Of a DNA stretch of 64,000 nt, positions 23,913-33,901 are shown piece by piece. Made by a program: the position numbers and the translations under genes. The notes beneath the pieces are model-generated. The model was not told where the DNA came from and ran no database searches. It saw nothing but the letters and a program-made list of their open reading frames with translations. Within the stretch, counting starts at the first letter, position 1, and each line of letters begins with the position of its first letter. The DNA is taken from NCBI GenBank assembly GCA_036924285.1, contig JAYKYS010000009.1, forward strand, positions 23,664,001 through 23,728,000, written 5' to 3'. This DNA is from Asterella californica (lineage: Eukaryota > Streptophyta > Marchantiopsida > Marchantiales > Aytoniaceae).

Positions 23913-26900
23913 CAAGTACTACTACGAGCTTTGTTTGTTCTCTTGCGTGAGAGAATGAGATCCTAGAAGAATACTACAGCGAACGGAACGGGCTGTAGAG
24001 GCCGTTCCTATAGGTCAGGTGTAGAGGGTAGAGGAGTGAGCACTGCGGGAGACGTCGTCCATGCACCACATCATACTCGAACTCGGGGTTTAAACTGCAG
24101 CTGTGACTATAACAGAAAAAAGAGGAATATTCTCTTGTCTCCACGTGTACTTTAGGTTTGAGAGAAGATACTGTTTTGCTCAAGAAAAACCTTCAAACTT
24201 TTCTCCAGTATTTGTCAATGGTTACTCAATAGTGGTTGTGTAAAGTTCTGGGAAGTTGTGATTTAAATAATTCTTTCATCGATTATATTGTCATAAAACT
24301 AATTTTATCAACAAAGTATTTTTGATATAATATTAAATTTATTTGTTCGTTAAACAGCCCACCCGCATGAAATCCTACTGATTACCAGGTATATTTATAG
24401 AGCCACTTGGGCTTTAAACTATATAGAGTAATAGTATATTATTTTCTCATAAAAAAAGACAACCTTGTTGCTATGCGTTTGCGCGTAGCTTACCGTCAGT
24501 TCTAGTAATTTCGCTAAATGACAAAACATAAAAAAGAGGAGAAATTTCCACCCTTCGTTTGATCCAAATGTGAAGTGACGCCAGATGAACAGATGTGACA
24601 CGAGGTCGCAAACATTCTTTTAAGTCTCAACTGTTAAGTTCTACGTTACCTTCCTCGTGACGTGTGGAGTTTTAGAAGGATAGGAAGCTGAAGAGTATGA
24701 GCATACACTGTCCGCAAACACCTTTCAAGAAGAATTAGCAGTGCTTCTTGAAAGATGTATCGGGGTTCTTGTGCATAATTCTTGTCTGTGGAATAAACAA
24801 ATCTTTTCGTGTCTTCTCTCCTTCACCCTGGACCATCGAAGACACATGCTGTCAGTTACAGTAAAGTGGTTGTCACCGTAAGAAGAAACATTCTTATGGC
24901 TGATTGGAAAGCTCCTGATCACGTTGAGTCTTTGTTGAATCCGGAGTAATGGAAGTTCTGGAAAATGAGGAACGTGAAACTCTCATGCTTCGTCGCCAGA
25001 CACATCAAAGTTTTCAATGCAAAAGGAGATTTACATGAAACCATGGACATGCTTGCCTTTGAAGGAAAGGATCCGACGTCCGAAGAACTTTTTAATATTA
25101 AGTGATCTCTCATAATGGGGGTAGTGAGATAAATCGTATTCGCTGTGAGGATTGCCAATATGTGGGAATTTTATCGCTGATGCTTGTCAGAGTATTTATG
25201 CTTGGAATTATCTTCTCTTGGAGGAGTTTTTATGAGTTCTAGCATTCTCTACCTGTAGGTTGCTAACTGATAGACATAATCTATTGCTTCTTTTTGGTGA
25301 TATGTCATGTAACAATAGTTAATGTTTGTCCATGTACAGTTCTCATCTCACATTTTCATTCTTGGTGAGACATCATAATTGATGTCAAGATTGGCATAGT
25401 ATTTGCAGCAGTAAGATTGCTTACTTTCTAGGGTAGTCGAACTCCATGAATCGTAGGAAGTATAGTTAGAGAACAAACCCTTCACATTGTTATACATCAC
25501 TCATCAGGGTTTCATTCTTTTTGTCTCTTCATCTGTCCAGGAAGTTCGATAATGAGATCAACGTCACTTTTGTTGATCATCTTCTAGAGTATTCTCTAAT
25601 ATCTGCTATTCTAGTAAGTCAATAAAATCTTCTTGTTGAAGTATCAAAAGTTCTCATTTTCGTAAGCAAGATGGTAAGTGTCTTCCGATGGACAGTTAGC
25701 TGCTGTGAGATTTGAGAGTGGCAAGAAAGTTAGAAGAAATAGGTACATCTAAATGATGCCATTGTTTTTGTAGCGTGAAAGCTTTACTGATTGCTTTTTG
25801 TTCGGATATTGATACAAGTTCTGCGTTACTATTGTTCATGTTTCAAGGATTATACATTGTCTTCTCAGTTGGAAAGGAGTATAGATGATGGTTAGTGTGA
25901 AATTTATAAATAATTTTCCAACACTAAGTATCGAATATGTCATTCGAAACCAAACTGTTTTATAATCGAATAACATAAAACAAATCATTCTCACAAATAA
26001 ACCATTAGAAGCACAACATGTTTTGGAATCGGCCCCATTTTAGAATCTATGAGTTCCAAGAGTTCATAAATAAATAGAAATTTATTTTATTGACTTATAG
26101 ATGGCCCAAAGCTCACTTTGCAGTAATATGCAAGAAAGATGTATTTTAGGGAAAGCATAGGGGAAAGCAAAAAAAATTACTATCTTCATGCTGGTCTTTT
26201 CACAATGATACCTTCCATTTAACACCAAGCTTACAAATATCAATGAAGTTCTTGTATTAGTGGAGCTAACAGGTAGGTTTTTGCTAGCGTTAGTCGAATG
26301 TGAAAGCAAAAAAAGAAAAAGGGGAGCTTTTTGCTATGGGGTAGTATAGCTATACGTCGATTGTGAAAACCAAAAAGGAAGGGGGAATTCTCTGTCGTGC
26401 AGCGGGGCGGACAGATGGAGTGATAGTGAAAACTGGAAAGTGAAAGGAAGTAGCGAGAACAACCAGAGCAAGAAAGAAGAAAGAAAAAAAGATCCAGAAA
26501 ATCACTAACGCAAGCTCTGCAATCTATTGCAAGGGGAACTCCTTGTTTATAATTCAAAATATCTACTAAAATGATTTTCGTTTAACTTATCAAAGAGTGA
26601 AATCATCAAAAGAGTTAGCGTTATATCTAAGATTCTAACCAAAGATATATATATATATATGAATTCGTATAGAAGTGACAAACTACGCGCTGCAAATATT
26701 GATACACTAGATATGGAATCGAGGTTCGAGTATGTGAGGTACTATAATACTGGATTCTTGTCTTGTGGAGTTCACTTGATATCTATTATTGAACTAATAA
26801 AAATTTGTATTAGAACATTATTAGATCTTTGTTCTAATGAAGTTTTTAATTTGATATTATTTTTAACTAAGAAAAAACTAAATGATGAGAAATCAGAGAA

Positions 26901-28616
26901 ATAATAAAACGTCAGACACAGATATTCAATATGTATCAATTTTTTTGTGAAGTAAAAAAGGTAAGAAATAACTTAATTAATAACTTATGACATAATTTTT
27001 GGATACTTGTAATATGAAACAACAGTACACAGAAAGACATTTAACAGATATTTTTTTTTCATAAGAAATAATTTTTTTTTTCAGTTTGAATTAAAATACT
27101 ACAGTTTAGTATATGTTTGTAATGGTCTCAAATCTTATATGTAGTAGAAATTAATAAATTAATTTCAGTCTACTTTGAAATGAAATAATTTAACTCAATA
27201 TATTTTGAACCTAAATGACATTAATAGTCATTTAATACGGACACATTCTCCAGACAAACAACTTGAAGATATTATATCTAGGTAATTTTAGTGATAGGTA
27301 TATAATATTTGTATACTATTTATCAGGATATAATATTTAATTCTTGATTTTATTGTCTAGATAATACAATCAAAAAAATCCCAAATATTATTACATAGTA
27401 AATTGAATGTCACAAACAATTTTTTTCATAGCATATCGAGTTATAAAGCTGAAAAGGTCTTATTTATTTTTGTAGTGCTATATTAAAAAAACATTTGAAT
27501 TTAAGTTTGCATGTATTGCTCAAGAGAACATTGATATCATTTGATCGACTAAGGTGCACACATATAAGTATTGTAGTAAACAGGATCATGTCCTTGTGAA
27601 CAATCTTGAATAATCAAAAAATCTTATTTTTGAGGAAATTATGTTGAACTCGTATGGAAATATCAATAAAGCTTCAACAATTAGTTGCTTTCTTATGTTT
27701 GATTAAGTAGGATAGATGAAATAACATATAATGCTCAAAGGAACATTCTTGTGATTTGATTTGGTTGAGCAAGGTCCGCCAAATTAAACTTATATTGTGA
27801 TGAAGATAATGGTACAATACCTTGAAACATAGAGATTTATCCATTGATTGTTCGTCAAATCACAGTACAAACAAATATGTCTTGAATTAATCATCGTGGT
27901 AGAATCTTGCAATTGGACATGTACATAGCAGTATAATGATATGTGAAAATAGAATATTAAGACATAGTTGTTTGTCTTGTGGTTTGACGAATATGATAAA
28001 ACTAACATCATTTTATGACTTAAGACCATACTGATCTCAACGGACGTTGGTGGACCAAATCACAACAAGGTTCCTTTGAACACAACATGTTACAATTTTA
28101 TCCATCTGATCTTCTAACTTGTCAAACGTCCAAAAAGAAATTTGTATGGAAACACAAGTTGTAATGATGTTTTCCGTAAGATTCAATATTAATCTTAAAG
28201 CATATGCAAAATTATTGACAAAAGCATATTTTCCAATAGATGGAGACGTACGATGTGTCTTTTCTTTTTCTAGAAAGAGAGGTATGAGCAAAAGGAGACA
28301 TTTCAAGAGATTATGAAGATTGTAGAGATTAATGTGCAAAGTAATGCTTCTAGGGGAATGCGATGGTTTTGGAAGTGCTTTCCTTGTAGAAGAGAAACCC
28401 TTCTGAGAAAGTATTTTCAGAATGTGTTCTTTTTGTAACCCTTGCAATATCTTGCAATTTCAAATGTATTGTTCTAATCGTATCGAGAGATATCAACTTG
28501 GAAAGCAACATGATATTAAAAATCAATGAATAAGAAACAATGATAATGAACTCAGAGGTAAAAGATTCATGTGTCTTGGATCTTACCTTCTTCAGTAAAT
28601 TTTAAAAGAAAACACT
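23913..28616. other. Long AT-rich region without recognisable genes
   Basis: Many short frames, none with a nameable domain. A protein-like patch on the + strand near 24950-25090 (HIKVFNAKGDLHETMDML) may be a relic of an exon but matches no family I can assign. Purine/pyrimidine-biased stretch at about 26280-26520. From 26.5 to 28.6 kb the DNA is very AT-rich. Confidence 0.4.
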
Positions 28617-28663
28617 CGACGCAATGAATAGCCAACGGATGGAAAGACCCCATCAAGTCTTAA
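28617..28663 (-). mobile_element. LINE 3' end scrap
   Basis: On the minus strand this reads CTTGATGGGGTCTTTCCATC followed by CGTTGGCTATTCATTGCGTC, the same 3' tail as at 51.64 and 23.85 kb. Only about 45 bp are recognisable. Confidence 0.5.
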
Positions 28664-28873
28664 GTTTTAAGCAATGAAGATGCTTTATTGGAATTCTCTC
28701 TTGGAAACTTCACCAGAAACAAAGATGTTTTGCATGAAATTAAAAGAGATACTAACAGTTATATCGTCAAGAACACCATCTCCAACTAAAGCATGTATAC
28801 GAGGAAAGATGCTTATATTGTAATTGCAGTATAAAAGTACTTTATCATTATATTATTTGAATGTTCTCATATG

Positions 28874-28979
28874 TGTCGTGCGCATACACATCGCTACACA
28901 ACATACATCGCTGTCAGAGATACACCACACATACACATAACACATGGACGATGTCATACACATACACAAGTGTACCACA
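28874..28979 (-). repeat. Terminal repeat alpha, outer copy (106 bp)
   Basis: Starts TG and ends CA. Differs from 29103-29208 at 2 of 106 positions by eye. Rich in alternating TG/CA steps. It forms the outermost 3' end of the retroelement and abuts the candidate target duplication TATG. Confidence 0.9.
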
Positions 28980-28981
28980 AT

Positions 28982-29100
28982 TGCAAAGTATACCCCTAGT
29001 GGGCTCTCTCCCCAACTCGTCCTAACGGCACTAACGGCCTTACCGAGATGCGCCACTTCGCACTCGGTCAACCTAGCCGAGGTGCCAAACTGACGTGACA
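28982..29100 (-). repeat. Terminal repeat beta, 3'-side copy (119 bp)
   Basis: Direct repeat of 38461-38579 with 9 differences in 119 by eye. Starts TG, ends CA in both orientations. Its element-strand start, TGTCACGTCA, holds an ACGT core of the kind bound by plant bZIP factors. Lies between two complete alpha copies. Confidence 0.9.
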
Positions 29101-29102
29101 GC

Positions 29103-29208
29103 TGTCGTGCGCATACACATCGTTACACAACATACATCGCTGTCAGAGGTACACCACACATACACATAACACATGGACGATGTCATACACATACACAAGT
29201 GTACCACA
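29103..29208 (-). repeat. Terminal repeat alpha, inner copy (106 bp)
   Basis: Second complete alpha copy, separated from beta by two bases. On the element strand it is preceded by AGGAGGGCGAT, a weak polypurine tract. Confidence 0.9.
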
Positions 29209-29381
29209 ATCGCCCTCCTAACTGACGGTTAGGTCCCTCTAACTCTAGATAGCTCTATATCCCAACTACGTGATATACACCTTCATGGGTGCAAGGATCG
29301 GGAGGCCGGGTGCTACATCGCCTCATGGTTAGTCGCATGTCTGTAATCCATACCACGCAAAGATCTAATCGGCTATCCCTG

Positions 29382-30185
29382 CTATATACATCGAGGACAA
29401 ACCCACCGTCCAGTAGGAACGACACTGAGAGGTGGAGTCAAACATGACATGTGCCAACCTCTCGAACAACCATCACACACCAACATACGGGCTGCTCCAC
29501 CAGCAGACCCACACAACATACACCTCAAGCCCGCGCGTATAACTGCTAAGCTTGGGTCAACGGTACCATCAATGTTGGGAAGATGACATGGCGCACAATT
29601 ACGCACATGGTCCTTCCACACAACACCATCACGTCCCTCTAACATGAGTACTCCAGAAGGTAACACCTCACGCACTCGTAAAATAGTGCGCCCTGTGATC
29701 ACGTCCAATGTCGTCGGTGCAGTCTGCTGTAGATAGATATAATCGCCAGGATGAAACCTGCGAATCGACGATCGATAACCTCCTCCTCGGATAGTCGCAT
29801 ATCGCAACGTGTCTCCATGCTGAGCAATCGCTAGGTTCTCAAAAGCCATAGGCATAACTCTCCGAAATGTCTCTGCTCGTTGAGAACATGCTCTCACCCA
29901 CATATCCGGGTCATCAAGGTCCAGCACCTCAGCAGAATCACGACGAATGGCCGAAGGTAGATCTGGATCTCGACCGTATAATAGAACATACGATGAGAAG
30001 GAAGCCAAAGACGCTTGTCGGCTAAAACGGTAGCCCATAGCCAACCATGGTAACTGCACATCCCAATCTCCCAAGTGACCCTTCTGCAAGCCATACTTGC
30101 GCAATCCTCTCTTCACAGTATGAACTACACTCTCTGCCAAACCATCCGCCTCCGGATGATCTCGAGATGTAGTCTGATTGATCAA
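29382..30185 (-). CDS. Integrase C-terminal half with PHD zinc finger
   Basis: About 267 residues. It opens with the third catalytic residue context of a Ty3 integrase (HPEADGLAESV, Glu at 30132-30134), continues through the post-catalytic helices and an SH3-like C-terminal domain (FHPGDYIYLQQ ... VREVLPSGVLMLEG), and ends with a canonical C4HC3 PHD finger at 29385-29522: CMLC, CDGC, WH..C, a PPLSVVP.G.W stretch, then CPRC. PHD fingers usually read histone H3 tails. Chromoviral integrases carry a chromodomain at this position. Separated from the upstream frame by a 13-bp duplication; open to its own stop at 29382. Confidence 0.85.
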   Translation of the reverse strand: MINQTTSRDHPEADGLAESVVHTVKRGLRKYGLQKGHLGDWDVQLPWLAMGYRFSRQASLASFSSYVLLYGRDPDLPSAIRRDSAEVLDLDDPDMWVRACSQRAETFRRVMPMAFENLAIAQHGDTLRYATIRGGGYRSSIRRFHPGDYIYLQQTAPTTLDVITGRTILRVREVLPSGVLMLEGRDGVVWKDHVRNCAPCHLPNIDGTVDPSLAVIRAGLRCMLCGSAGGAARMLVCDGCSRGWHMSCLTPPLSVVPTGRWVCPRCI

Positions 30186-30202
30186 TCAGGATGATCAATC
30201 AG
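30179..30202. repeat. 13-bp tandem duplication breaking the integrase
   Basis: TGATCAATCAG occurs at 30179-30189 and again at 30192-30202, an offset of 13 bases. The extra 13 bp (not a multiple of three) accounts for the frame change between the second catalytic Asp (30250) and the Glu (30132). A TGA at 30199 also ends the upstream frame inside the second copy. Confidence 0.8.
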
Positions 30203-32520
30203 CGCCTGATCACACAAGACCTGAACTCATCAAGGAACTCTGTACCTTGGTCGATCAGCACTTCAGCTGGTGCTCCAAAACGACTCAGCACTCGATCTAA
30301 GAACACGTACGCTGTCCCTTCACTTGTCTTGTCTGGTAATGTCACCAACTCAATCCACTTGGAGAAGTGCTCCACCATCACCAACACATACTGGTGGTGA
30401 CGTACGGTCAACGATAAGGGTCCCGCAAAATCCAAACTCCAACGGTAACCCAACCCCATAATCGGTAAGGGGTGTAACTGTGGAGTAGGAGCATTAAATG
30501 ATGCTCGTACTCGATCACAAACCACACATCGTGCAACAAACTGTTGCACATCGATGTGCATACCACGCCACCAATACTGTCCTTGGAGTAAGCTATGTGT
30601 ACTCTTCACTCCAAAATGTCCCAACTCCTCATGGGCATGTCGTACTAACTGTCTCCTCTGGGCTGGATGTGGTACTATCCGTACTCTTCCATCATCCCAC
30701 ACTCGAAGTACATGTCGTCCTTCTCGTCGAAATCTCTTCGCTCGTTGAAGGACACGATCTCGCTCCTTGGCACTTACTGTGCCTACTACCACACCAGTAC
30801 GTAGATACTCCATCACGGTCACATCATCATGGATATCTCGCTGGTCTGCAACACCATCTCCACCCTCTGGATCTGGAGACTCATCATCTACTCTCCGACC
30901 AGAGAAAGATACGACTTGGCCCTCCATACTAGAGTTCATGGCCAACACACAAAGAAAGGCAAATGCATGCCACCTTGGCACTATCTCCTCATCAACCTCG
31001 TCATGCCATCGAGCCCCAGTCTGATCCTGCTGACTCGTGCACGGGTTGCGACTCAACCCATCGGCATCTAGATTTGCAACTCCAGGTCTATGTACTACCT
31101 GGAAGTCATACTCTTGTAAGATCAGAGCCCATCGTGCAAGCTTCCATGTAAGCTTGTCGGACTCCATCAACCACTTGAGCGGCTGGTGATCAGTGATGAG
31201 AGTAAAGGGGTTCTCAAACAGATAACATCGAAAGTGTGCAACAGCCCACACTGCCGTCAAACACTCTTTCTCATACGAACTATACCTCGCCTCCGCTGAA
31301 TTATTGGAGCGACTGGCATACGCCACCACGAACTCCTTTTTCTCATCATCATGCTGAGTCAGCACTGCTCCAAGTCCCAACATACTCCAATCGGTGTGCA
31401 GTTGGAAAGGACGTCCCCTAACGAGTCTCCTCAAGATGGGAGCAGATGTCAACCTATCCTTGAGCTCTACAAAAGCTCGCTCCTGCTCATCTCCCCACTG
31501 CCACTCCTGGTCCACCTTCATCAGCTTGGTCAACGGCTTCGCAATTGCACTAAATCTCTTCACGTATCGACGATAAAAGTTCGCCAAACCAACAAATGCT
31601 CGAACTCGTCTCACATCTGTGGGACGTGGGATACGTGCAATAGCCTCAACCTTCATCTGTTGAACACCCAATCCACTTGGATAGATGGTGTGGCCCAGAT
31701 ACTCTACCAACTCTTGGAAGAACTTACACTTCCCAGGGTGTAACTTCAACCCATGAGCTCTCAACCGCTCAAACACATCCCGTAAGTGTCTCTCATGCTC
31801 CTCCACTGTAGCACTATAGACTAAGATGTCGTCAATATAACATCTGATAAAATCCAATCCTGCTAGGATTCTGTCCATCATCCTTTGGAACTCAGCAGGG
31901 GCGTTCTTCAACCCAAATGGTAAGAACCGCCACTGATACAAACAATCTTTGCCGTGAGAGTCAATTCCCTAGAATGCTGTCTTGGACTTATCTTCTTCTC
32001 TCATTGGCAACTGATGATACCCTGCTCGAAGATCCAAAGTACTGAAGACCTTCACATGCCCCACTGCATCAAAGATCTCCTCAGGTGTCGACATGGCATA
32101 CTTATCGGACTTCGTCTGCCGATTGATAGGACGGTAGTCCTCATACATCCGTCTATCCGTGTAGTTGCCATACATATCCTTCTTGGCTGGCATAACTGTG
32201 GCAGATGCATACTCTCCATGCGGCATCTCCACCAACCCAGCCTCCAACAAGTCTTGAGTCCAATTCTGGATCAAGGCTCTCTCCATGTCCCTGTACCTCT
32301 AAGGACGTCGAAAGATTGGAGTGTCATTAGCCAAGTCGATCCGTATACCAGGTCCCTTCAAGGTACCCAAATCCTTCATACTGAAGGCAAAACAATTCCT
32401 GTAGCTCTTCAAGAATCTTTGAACTCTTCGTCTCTCCTCTCCTATAAGCTTGGATCCAATCTCTGGCTCCCAAGTATCCTCTGTCACCATGCTAGAGGTA
32501 GAAGACGAAGTCGTTGACTG
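30199..32520 (-). CDS. Reverse transcriptase, RNase H and integrase N-terminal half
   Basis: Pol core in one frame, interrupted by TAG at 32299 and 31969. RT signatures: FSTLDLRAGYHQL, LPFGLKNAPAEFQ and the catalytic CYIDDIL (YIDD at 31839-31828). The RT connection reads FVGLANFYRRYV. RNase H: LHTDWSMLGLGAVL, YEKECLTAVWAV and LITDHQPLKWL. Integrase zinc-binding H..H..C..C (HEELGHFG ... CVVCDRV), first Asp in WSLDFAGPL (near 30430), second in VLIDQGTEF (30250). These place it among Ty3/gypsy elements. The 580-codon stretch 31941-30199 is uninterrupted. Upstream it continues in the same frame as the end of the methyltransferase, so MT and Pol were probably one polyprotein. Confidence 0.9.
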
Positions 32521-32784
32521 CTATCTTGCAGCCTCTAGAGCAGTTTCCTTCTGCTCACCACCAACAACCTCCACCGCTACTATGCGAAAAACTTCTGCAG
32601 TTCTAGTTGCAAGCTCCACACTCTCTCTTATAACATCCCATGATGTCCAAGGATGACGAACTCCACGTGCCTCGTCCTCAGCCTTTGCCTCCATCGACTC
32701 GGTAGGCAAAGAGCTCAAGAGTGCTCGAGCAGTAACACCTGTCGATCGCATCCGACGATGCTCAGCCAATCCAAGACTAACAAT

Positions 32785-33901
32785 CCATGTCAAGCAGTTC
32801 AAGTCCATTGCTTGATCCAACACTTGACGATGTGAAGCCTCCGACACCGAAGCTACTGCCGTCGTACTCGTAGTGAAACCCATCGTTCGCTCTTGGACTC
32901 CACCAACTACCGTAATTGAGCATCCCACACAAGCCCAGGTCCTCCATCTCTGTAAGCATGTGACGCTGGAAAGCTTACCAAAGTGAGTAACGCTACCATG
33001 CCATGGGTGACTTATCGACGACTCTCACTACTTGCGATCGTCGTCCTGCATCCAAGATGCTATCAACCGTGAGATGCGCTGGTCGTCTCACTCCATCGTG
33101 TGCGCGCTTAAGCACCTCTCTCGGTAACAAGTTCGTCCACCACAACCGTGGATGATGTGCACGAGATCCTACTCTCGCTGCATCCAACAACACTGCTGGT
33201 CCAACCCAAGACCGCACTTGGTGCACACTCGTCATCATCTGTGTACGAGCATCACTCAACAAAGGAACGTTCGCCAAGATGTACGCTGGAGAATCCACCT
33301 GTTGCATCTGGAGATGTTGTAAGATCCGTAACATCTCCCAGAACATCCTAGATCGCGGGTCATGTAAACCATGACCTCTCTCAGCACGCATGTGATCTTG
33401 ACATGGCCATCCGGCTATCACCAAGTGAACGGTGCCAACAAACGTAAGATCCTACGCCTCCAGCAGCGAAATATCCGACGGTAATACTTGCTGGTATCCT
33501 CCAACAGCTGATATGGACAACAACTCAAGATATCTCTGCACCAAACGTGCCACATGTCACAATGAGATGCGTCTCGCAATCTCATCTCTCTCCACATACA
33601 AGTATCGCTGTACTTGTATACCTGTCTGCAATACCGCAGCCAAACCTGTGCTGATCCCTCCAAACAGCTCCATCACACATACACCTTCCTCTAGATACTG
33701 CCACACAGTGAGAGTCGTATCCAATGGTGATAAGGTCACAAGGCCAGTAGCAGGAACAACCCTTTGTTCATCTACTGGTGGTACAAAGGCTTCACTCCAA
33801 GCCTGCTGCACCAACTGATCAGCATACTGGTGCAACTCTCCACTCGAACTCCAGAGTGGAACATCCAAGGCAGATGGTACTAACGTAAACCCTAAACCTC
33901 C
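32785..33901 (-). pseudogene. DNMT3-like cytosine-5 DNA methyltransferase domain inside the retroelement
   Basis: About 340 residues between protease and RT. Motif I: VMELFGGISTGL (near 33680-33640), then GIQVQRYLYVERDE (motif II). Motif IV: VIAGWPCQDHM with catalytic Cys at 33403-33401, followed by DPRSRMFWEMLRIL. Motif VI is ILANVPLL, where family members have ENV. Motif VIII: HHPRLWWTNLL. Motifs IX and X lie in another frame (32883-32785): RTMGFTTSTT and LDQAMDLNCLTW. The LF.GI.TGL spacing, the short target-recognition segment and the R.RLWWTNL motif resemble DNMT3/DRM more than DNMT1 or DNMT2. Breaks: TGA 33557, TAG 33452, TAG 32993, TAA 32975, plus a frame change near 32950. The expected product adds 5-methylcytosine to DNA. 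Confidence 0.85.

Noticed and set aside
24950..25100. PPR-like exon on the plus strand
   Set aside because: A protein-like patch only, with stops on both sides and no repeat of the 35-residue PPR unit.
28982..29100. Beta as a conventional 119-bp LTR of a simple LTR retrotransposon
   Set aside because: Flanks just outside the two betas do not form a target duplication, no polypurine tract precedes the 3' beta, and a complete alpha lies on both sides of it.
33892..33901. Programmed -1 frameshift between protease and methyltransferase
   Set aside because: The -1 frame does open exactly there, but no canonical X XXY YYZ slippery heptamer or obvious downstream pseudoknot is visible, and this copy has other shifts that are plainly mutations.
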